Shown: in pieces, positions 37,587-47,170 of the stretch
Layout: the number at the start of each line of letters is the position of its first letter
Numbering within the stretch: the stretch's first letter is position 1
Source of the DNA: Oryzomonas sagensis
GTDB lineage: Bacteria > Desulfobacterota > Desulfuromonadia > Geobacterales > Pseudopelobacteraceae
Assembly: GCF_008802355.1 (NCBI RefSeq)
Contig: NZ_VZRA01000001.1
Span: forward strand, 862,525 to 926,524
Length of the DNA: 64,000 bases
Direction: 5' to 3'
Translations under genes and position numbers: made by a program
Notes under the pieces: model-generated
Databases searched by the model: none
Told to the model about the DNA's origin: nothing
What the model saw: the letters and a program-made list of their open reading frames with translations, nothing else

Positions 37587-37950
37587 TGCCTACACAACAA
37601 TGCAGAAGGAGTCGCTCAGCGGAAGGGAACTGGAGGCGTCGGTGCTCTCCCGTGCCGCTCTCATGCTGAAACAGGTGCAGGAGAATTGGGATGCGTCAGA
37701 TCGTGACGCGAAACTAAGAGAGGCGATAAAGTTCAACCAGAAGGTCTGGAGCTTCTTCCAGGCCGAGTTGAGCAGTCCCGAAAACCCGCTCCCGCGAAAT
37801 CTGAAGGAGGACATCCTTAACCTCAGCCTCTTCGTAGATAATCACCTTTTTAATGTTTTGGCCTTTCCCGACCCCGAAAAACTCTCCATCGTCATCGATA
37901 TCAACTTCAACATCGCCACCGGCCTGCGGACCAAACCGGCCGAGCAATAA
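37567..37950 (+). CDS. flaF: Flagellar regulator FlaF
   Basis: 127 aa FlaF family. FlaF works with FlbT to allow flagellin synthesis and secretion in alphaproteobacteria (family knowledge). Marked by MYQNPVDAYTTMQKESLSGRE and the KFNQKVWSFFQAEL and ILNLSLFVDNH stretches. It overlaps flbT by 20 bp and is convergent with ilvA. Confidence 0.85.
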   Translation: MYQNPVDAYTTMQKESLSGRELEASVLSRAALMLKQVQENWDASDRDAKLREAIKFNQKVWSFFQAELSSPENPLPRNLKEDILNLSLFVDNHLFNVLAFPDPEKLSIVIDINFNIATGLRTKPAEQ

Positions 37951-37955
37951 CCCGG

Positions 37956-39161
37956 CTATTCGACCGTAAGGGCGTATCCCTTCCTTTCGAGACACTCGAT
38001 TACCTTGCGCATATGTTCGAAGCCGCGGGTTTCGAGTTCGAGCGAGACGTCGGTTCTGCCGAGGGCCAATGATTTGGAACGTCTGTCGTGGCTGATGTGG
38101 AATATATTTGCGCGTGTTTCTGCGATATCCGTGGCTAACCGGGCCAACGCTCCGGGGAGGTCATCGAGCTCAATCGTCAGCTTCAGGTAGCGCCCCGCAG
38201 CCAGCAGCCCCCGTTCCACAACGAGCGCGATGGTCTTGACATCGATATTGCCGCCTGACAGCAGGCAGAGGGTCTTGCCTTTCAGATTCCGTACCTTGCC
38301 GTGCAGCACCGCCGCCAGGGGAACGGCGCCGGCTCCCTCCACCAGCAGTTTCGTCCGTTCCAGGAGCGATACGATGGACTGGGCGATTTCCTCTTCCTCC
38401 ACCTGAACGATTTCATCGACACAGGCGCGGATGATGGGCACCGTCAGCTGCCCCGGGCGCTTTACGGCAATGCCGTCGGCGAGTGTCACCTTTACCGGCA
38501 CCTCACAGGGAGCGCCTGCCGCAAACGAGGCCGACATGGACGGGGCGGCCGTGGATTCGACGCCGACGATGCGGACATGGGGTGCGCGCTCCCGCACCGC
38601 CGCCGCCATGCCGGCTATCAAGCCGCCTCCCCCTACCGGGATCAGCAGGTTTTGCACGTCCGGCAACTCTTCCAGTATCTCCAGGGCTATGGTGCCCTGG
38701 CCAGCCATGACCAGGTCATCGTCGAAGGGGTGCACGAAAAGGGCGCCGGTGGCACGTTGGGCCTCCTGCGCCGCTTCGCAGGATTCATCGAAATTTTTCC
38801 CGATCAGCACGATGTCGGCGCCGTAGTCGCGGGTGGCCTGAACCTTTTGGGGCGGGGTGATCTCCGGCATGTAGATGGTCGCCTTGACGCCCAACAGGTC
38901 CGCCGAAAAGGCCACGCCCTGGGCATGATTTCCCGCCGATGCGGTAATGACGCCATGCTTCAGGGCCTCCTTCGTCTGGGCGGTCATGAAGTTGAGAGCC
39001 CCCCTGATCTTGAAGGAACCGGTACGTTGGAGGTTTTCGCACTTGAAGAACAGCGGCGCACCCAATCTCTCGGTATAGTGGTGCGAGTAGATCAGTTCCG
39101 TGCGGCGGACGCGTTTCCTGAGGCGGTCGTAGGCTTCCTGTATGAGCTCGTAAAAGGGCAT
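37956..39161 (-). CDS. ilvA: Threonine ammonia-lyase (ACT-domain, catabolic/short biosynthetic type)
   Basis: PLP-dependent deamination of threonine to 2-oxobutyrate. Lys in RTGSFKIRGA (about residue 53) is the Schiff-base lysine; the phosphate loop SAGNHAQGVA follows; GGGGLIAG is the PLP phosphate motif near residue 180. The C-terminal 75 residues are one ACT domain (LKLTIELDDLPGALARLA). Length 401 aa fits the single-ACT clade. ATG at 39161 has GGAGAG upstream; the longer start is a TTG. Could be annotated tdcB in other genomes. Confidence 0.93.
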   Translation of the reverse strand: MPFYELIQEAYDRLRKRVRRTELIYSHHYTERLGAPLFFKCENLQRTGSFKIRGALNFMTAQTKEALKHGVITASAGNHAQGVAFSADLLGVKATIYMPEITPPQKVQATRDYGADIVLIGKNFDESCEAAQEAQRATGALFVHPFDDDLVMAGQGTIALEILEELPDVQNLLIPVGGGGLIAGMAAAVRERAPHVRIVGVESTAAPSMSASFAAGAPCEVPVKVTLADGIAVKRPGQLTVPIIRACVDEIVQVEEEEIAQSIVSLLERTKLLVEGAGAVPLAAVLHGKVRNLKGKTLCLLSGGNIDVKTIALVVERGLLAAGRYLKLTIELDDLPGALARLATDIAETRANIFHISHDRRSKSLALGRTDVSLELETRGFEHMRKVIECLERKGYALTVE

Positions 39162-39197
39162 GGTACGTGGGCTCTCCAAAGGGTATTTGTGTCATAG

Positions 39198-40256
<1,059 letters not shown>

Positions 40257-40268
40257 GGAACGCGTGCC

Positions 40269-40433
40269 ATGGCGGCGACCCCTGACGACCTGGATGCCCT
40301 GTTGGGTGACATCCACAAAACCATCCGTGATAATCGCCGTTTCCTTCAGGCCCTGGCGGACGATGCCGACAACGGTCAGGAACAGGATGACGAGGACGAC
40401 GGCGGTGAGCGGGAGGATTTTGAGGAACTCTGA
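40269..40433 (+). CDS. Small acidic protein of 54 aa downstream of trxB
   Basis: MAATPDDLDALLGDIHKTIR opens the protein, and the C-terminal third is highly acidic (about 11 of 18 residues D or E). AAGGA lies about 10 bases upstream of the ATG, 13 bases after the trxB stop. No named family recognised; the amphipathic N-terminal helix plus acidic tail suggests a small binding protein. Coding status is plausible but not proven. Confidence 0.5.
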   Translation: MAATPDDLDALLGDIHKTIRDNRRFLQALADDADNGQEQDDEDDGGEREDFEEL

Positions 40434-40439
40434 ACATGA

Positions 40440-40503
40440 GCGCCCGGAAACGCAAAAAGCCCCTGGAAGAAACCTTCCAGGGGCTTTTTGCGTTTCCGGG
40501 CGC
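40440..40503. terminator. Long perfect inverted repeat between convergent genes (bidirectional terminator)
   Basis: Two 30-bp arms are perfect complements around a 4-base loop: 40440-40469 and 40474-40503. They begin GCGCCCGGAAACGC and contain AAAAAGCCCC / GGGGCTTTTT, so each strand has a GC stem followed by a T-rich stretch. It lies between the 54-aa gene and the cytochrome gene. Confidence 0.9.
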
Positions 40504-40520
40504 CTTAGCGGCAAGTTAAG

Positions 40521-42041
40521 TTAGTGCTTACCCCCGCCGGGGACGTCGTATCCGCCGGCGGCATGACACTCGCTGCAATTGGTCTTGTAGATCTCGTTGC
40601 CGATGTCCACCGGGTGCACGAATTCGGTTACCTTCTTCCCGGTGGGGATATTCTCCTGAATCTGGCCAAGCACTTCGTGACAGAGCTTGCAATCCTTGGA
40701 GATCAGTTTCCCCTCGGGCGACCTGTGTTTGCCGTCATGGCAGCGGAAGCAGCCGGCGGTGTAGAAATGGCCGATATGATTCGGGTAGGTCTTCCACGAC
40801 ACCTTCATCTTCGGGAAGTAATTACGCTTGTAGATATTCTGGATCTGCCCGATGGCCTGGGTGATGGCGGCACCCTTCTTGGCCGCGACCTCGGGATAAT
40901 TTTTCGCGTAGTAGTCCCTGATGCCGGCGTCCAGGGCTTTCACGGCCTCTTCGGTACTTGCGTAGGGCTTTTCGAGCAGGTCCACGGCCACCTTCTTGAT
41001 GTAGGGCAGGCCGCGATCGATGGTGTTGGATGCGAAGTTCCTGTCCATCTCCTCGCCCGGGGAATAGTAGATATGGGTCGGCTTGTTGTGGCAGTCGGTG
41101 CAATCCATGATACGCTTGGCCGCCTTGGCGATTTCATCCCGTGAAAGCGGTTTGGAGGGGTCCATGTATTCGGTGACCGTGCCGTCCTTGCCCTTGACCG
41201 CCACGTAGGGGATGGTCAGGCGCTTCTTGTCGCCGGGGATGAAGGTCACCTCGCGGCCGATGTGCCAGTGGATGCCCATGGCGTTGGGCGTCTTGGGGGT
41301 GCCGCCGATCTTGATCAGCATGTTGATCTCGCGAGGGGTGTTATCCTCGTTCGGGGCGTAGTGATAGAAGATCTTCTGGCGGCCCGCATAGAATTTCTCG
41401 GGCCAGTGGCAATGTTCGCAGGTGCTGCGCGCGGGGCGCAGGTTTTCGATGGGTGTTCCGATCGGCGTGGGCCAGGAGTGGGTCAGGACCGCCCAGACCT
41501 GGCGCAGGCCCGAGAGTTTTGCCCTCACGTACCATTCGGCGCCGGGGCCGACGTGGCATTCCACGCATTTTACCTTCGCATGGGGCGAGTTCGACCACGC
41601 GGTATGCTCCGGCTGCATCACCACGTGGCAGAGTTCGCCGCAGAAGGTGGTTGATTCGGTAAACTCGAACCCCTTGATGGACGCTGTGCCGACGACGATG
41701 ATAAAGACCACCGACGCCAGTATGAAGAAGATGGAAAGCTTCAGGGTATGGGGGTCGTTCAGGTCGAGGCGCGGCAAGCGGGGGATGCCCAGTTCCGGGT
41801 GCTTGCGGAACCGGCTGCGGACCCGCCACGCGCCGGCCGGGATGAGGAGCAGGCCAACGATGAGCATGCCGGGGAAGGCGAAGTAGACAAACATGCCCAT
41901 ATAGGGGTTTTCCAGCCCGGTGAAGGCCTCAAGGAGCAGGAACGCAATGATCAGGACGGTTGCGATCAATGCCATGAGTGCCCCGATGATGCTGGTGCTG
42001 TTCATCAAATAGCGGTAAATACTTGAATTTTTAAGTTCCAA
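40521..42041 (-). CDS. NapC/NirT-type multiheme c-type cytochrome, ImcH-like
   Basis: 506 aa inner-membrane cytochrome. A TTG start at 42041 is chosen for its GGGAGGTG SD. Three hydrophobic segments occur near residues 17-40, 48-68 and 100-120. Then come one CGELCH (three residues between the cysteines) and six CxxCH motifs (CVECH, CEHCH, CTDCH, CFRCH, CKLCH, CSECH), so up to seven haems. Three membrane segments plus seven haems match ImcH, which passes electrons from the quinol pool in Geobacter at high potential (family knowledge). The ImcH identity is inferred. The gene is downstream of a CbcL-like cytochrome on the same strand. Confidence 0.82.
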   Translation of the reverse strand: MELKNSSIYRYLMNSTSIIGALMALIATVLIIAFLLLEAFTGLENPYMGMFVYFAFPGMLIVGLLLIPAGAWRVRSRFRKHPELGIPRLPRLDLNDPHTLKLSIFFILASVVFIIVVGTASIKGFEFTESTTFCGELCHVVMQPEHTAWSNSPHAKVKCVECHVGPGAEWYVRAKLSGLRQVWAVLTHSWPTPIGTPIENLRPARSTCEHCHWPEKFYAGRQKIFYHYAPNEDNTPREINMLIKIGGTPKTPNAMGIHWHIGREVTFIPGDKKRLTIPYVAVKGKDGTVTEYMDPSKPLSRDEIAKAAKRIMDCTDCHNKPTHIYYSPGEEMDRNFASNTIDRGLPYIKKVAVDLLEKPYASTEEAVKALDAGIRDYYAKNYPEVAAKKGAAITQAIGQIQNIYKRNYFPKMKVSWKTYPNHIGHFYTAGCFRCHDGKHRSPEGKLISKDCKLCHEVLGQIQENIPTGKKVTEFVHPVDIGNEIYKTNCSECHAAGGYDVPGGGKH

Positions 42042-42348
42042 CGTACACCTCCCTGCGTGTCTGTATGCCAAGAAAATTGAGTATACAGTAAATTTTTATT
42101 ATTACATCTACAGTTGTGTATTTGTCAAACAAAATAAGTCCGCGGTTTCTTGTGCACCCACGGGTTTTGCTGGCGGAACATCCCGCACGGTATAACGTTT
42201 CGATCGCTCCCGGCGTCCTTGGTGCCGTTGCCGCAGCGCGTGCCCCGCGGCCGTTCAGGGGCATCAACGTGATAAGGTCCCACGCCACCTCAGACAGGGG
42301 GGCTCCGGGATCAAGGGTTCACGCTACAATGCAGGGGGATGCCAAAAA

Positions 42349-42378
42349 GAAAGGGGGGCGAAAGCTCGCCCCCCTTTG
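42349..42378 (-). terminator. Terminator after the CbcL-like gene
   Basis: AAAGGGGGGCGA and TCGCCCCCCTTT are perfect 12-bp arms. On the minus strand they are followed by CTTTTTGG. It separates the CbcL-like gene from the ImcH-like gene. Confidence 0.85.
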
Positions 42379-42406
42379 GGTGATTCAGGCTAGGTGCGGC
42401 CCCGGT

Positions 42407-44260
42407 TTAGTGGGCGCCGTTCCCAAAGGCCAGGATCATGAGCAGCAGCAGGCTGATGCCGATGAAGAGGGCGGTAAAGCCGAACCCTTTGACCAGGAAG
42501 TCGTAGGCCACGCCGCTGGTCCTCTTGCAGGCGTACTGTTCGGTGATGCCCAGTTCTTCGTAGCGCTTCCACTGATCGCCGCGCTCCTCAATCATCTCTT
42601 CCTTGCCGATCTGCCCATTGAAGATGACGAAGTCCATGGGGAACTTCTCCGGGCGGCCGTGGGTGTTGAAAAAGTGGACCGTGAAGATGAAGCCGGTTGC
42701 CAGGAGGGCCTCGTCAGAGTGGACGATGGTCGCTACGTTGAACACCCAGCCGGGCAGGAACAGGCCGAAGAATTCCGGGAACCAGAGCATCAGGCCCGAT
42801 CCGCCGATGGCGAACATACCCCAGAAGACCGCGAGAAAGTCGAACTTTTCCCAGTAGGTCCAGCGCTCGAAGGTTGGCTTTGGCCCTTTGAAAAAGAACC
42901 ATTTCAACATCGCGCCGACGTCCTTGATGTCCCGCAGATTGGGGCAGAGCGAGTCAGGGCCGAACAGGCGCTGGATCGGATTCCCCTGTATACCCTTCTT
43001 GAAGAAGAGGAAGTTGATGCTCATGACGATCGCCATGCCGAAATAGACGAAGGTGATGCCGGCGCAGATCCGGTGGATGAAGCCGGCATGGGCCGAGCCG
43101 CCGTAGAGATTCATCAGGGAGATGGCCCAGTGCTGGGTGCTGAACTTGAGCGGCAGGCCGGTCAGGGAGAGCCCCAGGAAGCTGGTGATCACCAGGATGT
43201 GCATGAAGATATGGATACGGTTGAAACGACGGTACTGTTTATGGGCTTCCGGTACGACGTGGTGGTATTCACCGCTGGCCAGTTTGGCCGCCTTTTCCCT
43301 GTTTTCCACGAAGCCGCGGAACATCCAGAACAGGGTGTGAATCCAGAAGACGGTAAAGGTGCCCAGCAGCAGGCCGGTCATGCCGAGGAAGGTGTAGTAC
43401 AGGATCGGATACTTCTCCCGGTCGGTATGCTCGCCATGGGCATAGAACTTGGTAAAGAGCGTGGTCGCCTTGGCGTGGCACTTGGCGCAGGTGTTCACCA
43501 GGTTGGCCGGATTGACGCTTGAGTTGGGGTCGGCCTTGGGGAGCACCGAGTGTCCCGTATGGCAGTCGGCGCAGCCCGCGACCCTTTCGGGGAAACCGAG
43601 GCGGTAGTTCTTGCCGTGGTAGCTCTCCATGTAGGTCTTGACGGCAACGTTGAAGACGTTGTTGCGCTTCATCATCTCTTCGTTGCTGTGGCATTTCAGG
43701 CAGACCTTGGTGTGGAATTCCCGGTTGGAGCGGCTCTTGGGGTCTCCCAGGGGTTTGATCTCGTGCAGGCCATGGCAATCGTTGCAGGCTGCCGAGTCCT
43801 CGTTGCCGGCGGCAACCGCCTTGCCGTGGACCGATTTCTGGTAGACCGACTCCTTGTCGTGGCACTGGACACATTTGGCGACGACGATGCGCTTGTCGTT
43901 CTTCCAGTACTTGTGGACATGGATATCGGTATGGCAGTCGGCACACATGACACCCTTGGCAATGTGGACGCTGGCATAATGTTCGGCGTTCTGCTTTTTA
44001 TGGCAGCGCTCGCACTGGACCTTCTGGACCTTGATCTCTTTTTTCATGTGCTTGGCGAGATCGGTGATATCCACATGGCAACTGGTACAGCCATTTTTGC
44101 CATGGACCGACTCGGCAAACGCCCGCACGGAAATCTTGTCGCCGTGGCATCCCAGACAGGTGGCCGGGTCGATCGCCATTCCCTGCTGGGCCAGCGACGG
44201 ACCGGCCCAGACCATTAGCAGCATCAGAAACGGCAGCATACGACAGAAAACAAACTGCAT
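42407..44260 (-). CDS. cbcL: CbcL-like fused nine-haem cytochrome c and membrane cytochrome b
   Basis: 617 aa. A signal peptide (LPFLMLLMVWAGPSLA, cleavage near residue 26) precedes a periplasmic region with nine CxxCH motifs (CLGCH, CTSCH, CERCH, CADCH, CVQCH, CNDCH, CLKCH, CADCH, CAKCH). Four or five membrane segments follow, with His residues expected to bind b haems. This arrangement is that of CbcL, a low-potential quinol oxidase of Geobacter extracellular respiration. ATG at 44260 has GGAGGA 8 bases upstream. The symbol is by domain match only. Confidence 0.82.
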   Translation of the reverse strand: MQFVFCRMLPFLMLLMVWAGPSLAQQGMAIDPATCLGCHGDKISVRAFAESVHGKNGCTSCHVDITDLAKHMKKEIKVQKVQCERCHKKQNAEHYASVHIAKGVMCADCHTDIHVHKYWKNDKRIVVAKCVQCHDKESVYQKSVHGKAVAAGNEDSAACNDCHGLHEIKPLGDPKSRSNREFHTKVCLKCHSNEEMMKRNNVFNVAVKTYMESYHGKNYRLGFPERVAGCADCHTGHSVLPKADPNSSVNPANLVNTCAKCHAKATTLFTKFYAHGEHTDREKYPILYYTFLGMTGLLLGTFTVFWIHTLFWMFRGFVENREKAAKLASGEYHHVVPEAHKQYRRFNRIHIFMHILVITSFLGLSLTGLPLKFSTQHWAISLMNLYGGSAHAGFIHRICAGITFVYFGMAIVMSINFLFFKKGIQGNPIQRLFGPDSLCPNLRDIKDVGAMLKWFFFKGPKPTFERWTYWEKFDFLAVFWGMFAIGGSGLMLWFPEFFGLFLPGWVFNVATIVHSDEALLATGFIFTVHFFNTHGRPEKFPMDFVIFNGQIGKEEMIEERGDQWKRYEELGITEQYACKRTSGVAYDFLVKGFGFTALFIGISLLLLMILAFGNGAH

Positions 44261-44300
44261 GACAGTGCTCCTCCATACCAATAGGGTGTAATGAAGATGG

Positions 44301-44321
44301 GTGTATAAATTTAATATACAC
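44301..44321. promoter_or_regulatory. Palindrome GTGTATA-N7-TATACAC upstream of the CbcL-like gene
   Basis: Perfect 7-bp arms at 44301-44307 and 44315-44321. A second inverted repeat ACTGCAT/ATGCAGT lies at 44359-44389. Both are in the 440-bp divergent gap, where a TetR/GntR-type operator would be expected. No promoter boxes were identified with confidence in the rest of the gap. Confidence 0.45.
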
Positions 44322-44700
44322 TACACAACAGAAAGTTCTAAATCAACGAAAATTGAATACTGCATACACACTTTCTGAATGGATGCAGTGAATAAAGAAG
44401 GTGAAATTACAACAGGATAAATGAGGTCTCCAACATCTGCATTAACAGTGCCCACGTAAATCGCGGCTCATGACGGCAACTTCCGGTGCGCCATCCCGGT
44501 CGTGCCCTTGTCCATACGCCGGGTCACCGGCCGGCATCTGGCGTCAGTGTATACCTAACCTCCCGAATTTACGGCCCTTGGCAATGCTGTGCCCTTGACT
44601 TTGCCAAGGGCTTTTGTTAGCTTGCCAAAGTAACATCTCGGTTCGTCGAAAAAACTCTGCCGCTGAACATCGCTTCAGGGCAAATCCGGAGTGCCTCATC

Positions 44701-45774
44701 ATGTACAAAAAGCTCTTTATCCCCGGCCCCGTGCCGGTCCATCCCGACATCCTCGCCGCCATGGCGACCCCCATGATCGGCCACCGCACGAAGGAATATG
44801 CCGAAATGCATGAACGGGTGACCTCGGGCCTGCAAAAGATCCTGGCCACGGAAGGGAAGGTTTTCCTGGCCACCTCCAGCGCCTTCGGGGTCATGGAAGG
44901 GGCCATTCGCAATCTGGTGGGAAAGCGGTGCGCCAACTTCTGCAACGGCGCCTTCTCGGACAAGTGGCACAATGTCACCCTCCGCTGCGGCAAACAGGCC
45001 GATGCCATCCGCTTCGACTGGGGCAAGCCGGTTACGCCCGAGGCGGTCGAACGGGCCCTGTCCACCGGCCTGTATGACAGCATGACCATGATCCATAACG
45101 AAACCTCGACCGGGGTGATGTCGCCCTTGCCCGAAATCGCCGAGGTGATGCGCAAATTCCCGGATGTCATGTTTATCGTCGATACGGTTTCCTCCATGAG
45201 CGCCTTGAAGATTCCGGTGGATGAACTGGGCATCGACAGCTGTATCTTCGGGGTGCAAAAGGCCTTTGCCCTGCCGCCGGGCCTCACGATCTTCACCGCC
45301 AGCGACAAGGCGCTTCAACGGGCATCGACCATGGAGGGCCGCGGCTACTACTTCGATTTTACGGAGTTTGCCGCCAACGACGCCAAACACAACACCCCCT
45401 CCACACCCTGCATTTCCCAGATCTTCGCCATGGAGCGCCAGTTGGAGCGGATCTTTGCCGAGGGGTTGGAGACGCGCTGGGCGCGCCACCGGGACATGGC
45501 CGAGTATGTCCGCCAATGGTTGACCGACCGCGGTTTCGGACTTTTCCCCGACCGGGAATACTGCTCGCTCACCCTGACCTGCGCCCGCAACAGTCGCGGC
45601 GTCGATCTGGCCGGCTTGAAAAAGGGACTGGCCGAAATAGGCTTTGCCTTTGACGACGGCTATGGCAAAATTAAGGGTGAGACCTTCCGTATCGCCCATA
45701 TGGGGGACATGACCCGTCACGACCTGGAGGAACTCTTTAGCGCCATTATCAGCCTTATGCCCGACCTGGCCTGA
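44701..45774 (+). CDS. Class V aminotransferase (alanine/serine-glyoxylate aminotransferase type)
   Basis: 357 aa fold-type I PLP enzyme. It starts MYKKLFIPGPVPVHPDILAA, a strong signature of the alanine-glyoxylate / PucG / phosphoserine-like group. The PLP lysine is within SCIFGVQKAFALPPGLTIF near residue 190. TSTGVMSPLPEIAEV and FIVDTVSSM form the active site. The substrate cannot be set among glyoxylate, serine or phosphonate partners. ATG at 44701. It is divergent from the CbcL-like gene and followed by a small zinc-ribbon gene. Confidence 0.88.
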   Translation: MYKKLFIPGPVPVHPDILAAMATPMIGHRTKEYAEMHERVTSGLQKILATEGKVFLATSSAFGVMEGAIRNLVGKRCANFCNGAFSDKWHNVTLRCGKQADAIRFDWGKPVTPEAVERALSTGLYDSMTMIHNETSTGVMSPLPEIAEVMRKFPDVMFIVDTVSSMSALKIPVDELGIDSCIFGVQKAFALPPGLTIFTASDKALQRASTMEGRGYYFDFTEFAANDAKHNTPSTPCISQIFAMERQLERIFAEGLETRWARHRDMAEYVRQWLTDRGFGLFPDREYCSLTLTCARNSRGVDLAGLKKGLAEIGFAFDDGYGKIKGETFRIAHMGDMTRHDLEELFSAIISLMPDLA

Positions 45775-45828
45775 AATTCGCCCGGTGCACCGGCCGGGTC
45801 CCGTACCGATACACAGGAGGAACATGCC

Positions 45829-46008
45829 ATGAAGTGCCCAAATTGCGGTAATAGGACATCCTTGAATCTTGACATGCATTCCGGTGGGTTTTCTTCCGAC
45901 GAATCGCCGCTCAAGGAGTGCGGCGTCTGCGGGCTTGTCTGGCGGGTCAAGACCGAGGCGGGCGAGATGAAGATCGACATCATCAAGCCGCCCGACAAGA
46001 AAAAATGA
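45829..46008 (+). CDS. Small zinc-ribbon protein of 59 aa
   Basis: MKCPNCGNRTSL and KECGVCGLVW give two CxxC pairs, a four-Cys zinc ribbon. It has an AGGAGG SD about 9 bases upstream of ATG at 45829 and follows the aminotransferase by 54 bases, so probably the same operon. Not a known regulator. Coding is likely from the strong SD and the two CxxC pairs. Confidence 0.7.
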   Translation: MKCPNCGNRTSLNLDMHSGGFSSDESPLKECGVCGLVWRVKTEAGEMKIDIIKPPDKKK

Positions 46009-46032
46009 AAAAAGCCCTCCTGACGGAGGGCT
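46008..46032 (-). terminator. Terminator for the rubredoxin-ferredoxin unit
   Basis: AGCCCTCC pairs with GGAGGGCT around TGAC, with T6 beyond it on the minus strand. It overlaps the stop of the zinc-ribbon gene on the plus strand. Confidence 0.75.
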
Positions 46033-46089
46033 CGATGGTGCTGCATTGCTTTGTGCGGCGTCGCCTGGGGCTGACTTCAGCCCGACGTG

Positions 46090-46248
46090 CTATTCCTTTT
46101 CAAAGGCATCCTTGCCCGCGCCGCACAGGGGGCATGTCCAGTCGTCGGGCAGAGACTCGAAGGGCGTTCCGGGAGGAACTCCCCGGTCGGGATCTCCCGT
46201 GGCGGGATCATAGACATATTGGCAGATGGTGCAGATCCAACGTTCCAT
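46090..46248 (-). CDS. Rubredoxin
   Basis: 52-aa one-iron electron carrier, [12 protein letters not shown] near the start and [14 protein letters not shown] at the end give the four Cys ligands (CxxC twice). AAAGGAGC upstream of the ATG. It follows the ferredoxin gene closely on the same strand, so the two are likely co-expressed. Typical partners of rubredoxin are oxidative-stress reductases; none is in the window. Confidence 0.95.
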   Translation of the reverse strand: MERWICTICQYVYDPATGDPDRGVPPGTPFESLPDDWTCPLCGAGKDAFEKE

Positions 46249-46272
46249 AGCAATGCTCCTTTGCGATAGTGA

Positions 46273-46458
46273 TTATTCCCAGCTGATACACTGGACGGGA
46301 CAACCGTCGATAGCCTGCTGAATATCCTTTTCAGGGGCGCCGGATGGGTCGAAGCATTCCGCCTTCCCGGAACTGTTGAAGCGAAAGACCTCGGGGCAGG
46401 TCGAAATACAGAGACCGCAACTGATACAACTTTCCTGATCCACAACCGGTCGTTTCAT
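46273..46458 (-). CDS. 4Fe-4S ferredoxin
   Basis: 61 aa. CISCGLCISTCPEVF with CxxCxxCxxxCP and a C-terminal DGCPVQCI. One cluster is complete, and the last two Cys may complete it in the usual single-cluster folding. Cytoplasmic electron carrier. Divergent from the MBL-fold gene. Confidence 0.9.
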   Translation of the reverse strand: MKRPVVDQESCISCGLCISTCPEVFRFNSSGKAECFDPSGAPEKDIQQAIDGCPVQCISWE

Positions 46459-46533
46459 TGGTAACTCCCTCCCGAATCCTGGGGAGGTATTGTAGCAGCT
46501 TCAGGACGGATGTCAACCAAGCGGGAGAAAACG

Positions 46534-47157
46534 ATGATATTTGATGCGGTGGTAGTCGGGCCCCTGTCGGTCAACTGCTTCATCCTGGGGTGCGAAGAGA
46601 CCCGCGAAGGGGTGGTGGTCGATCCGGGCGGCGATGTGGAGCGTATTATCCAGACGGTTCGGCGCCATGGGCTGACGATACGGTATATCATCAACACCCA
46701 TGGGCATTTCGACCATGTCGGCGGCAACCGCGAGGCGGTGGCGACGTTCAAGGCCCCGCTGCTGATCCACCGGGAGGATGCCCACTTGCTCGGCCTCGTT
46801 GCCGAAGTGGGGCGCATGTACGGTATCCAGGGGGAGAACTCCCCGGAGGCCGACGGTTTTCTCACCGACGGGATGGAGATCGAGTTCGGGACCCACCGCA
46901 TGAAGGTGCTGCATACGCCCGGCCATACCCAGGGCGGGTGCTGTCTCTATCTGGCCGAAGAGAGCAAAATCATCACCGGCGACACCCTGTTTGCCGACTC
47001 CATCGGCCGGAGCGATCTCCCCGGCGGTTCCCACGATCAACTCCTGGCCTCCATCCAAGCCAAGCTCTTTACCCTGCCGGACGATGTGACCGCCTATCCG
47101 GGGCATGGCCCCGAAACCTCCATTGGCCATGAAAAACGCCATAATCCCTACTTCTGA
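46534..47157 (+). CDS. MBL-fold metallohydrolase (glyoxalase II-like)
   Basis: 207 aa. The zinc motif THGHFDHVGG (HxHxDH) is at residues 56-65, with downstream GHTQGGCCLYL, TGDTLFADSIGRSDL and GHGPETSIG. A hydroxyacylglutathione hydrolase-type fold; the substrate may be a different thioester. ATG at 46534 after a GGGAGA SD; the ATG at 46510 is unsupported. 13 bp before coaBC. Confidence 0.9.
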   Translation: MIFDAVVVGPLSVNCFILGCEETREGVVVDPGGDVERIIQTVRRHGLTIRYIINTHGHFDHVGGNREAVATFKAPLLIHREDAHLLGLVAEVGRMYGIQGENSPEADGFLTDGMEIEFGTHRMKVLHTPGHTQGGCCLYLAEESKIITGDTLFADSIGRSDLPGGSHDQLLASIQAKLFTLPDDVTAYPGHGPETSIGHEKRHNPYF

Positions 47158-47170
47158 GGAGCAGGACGCT

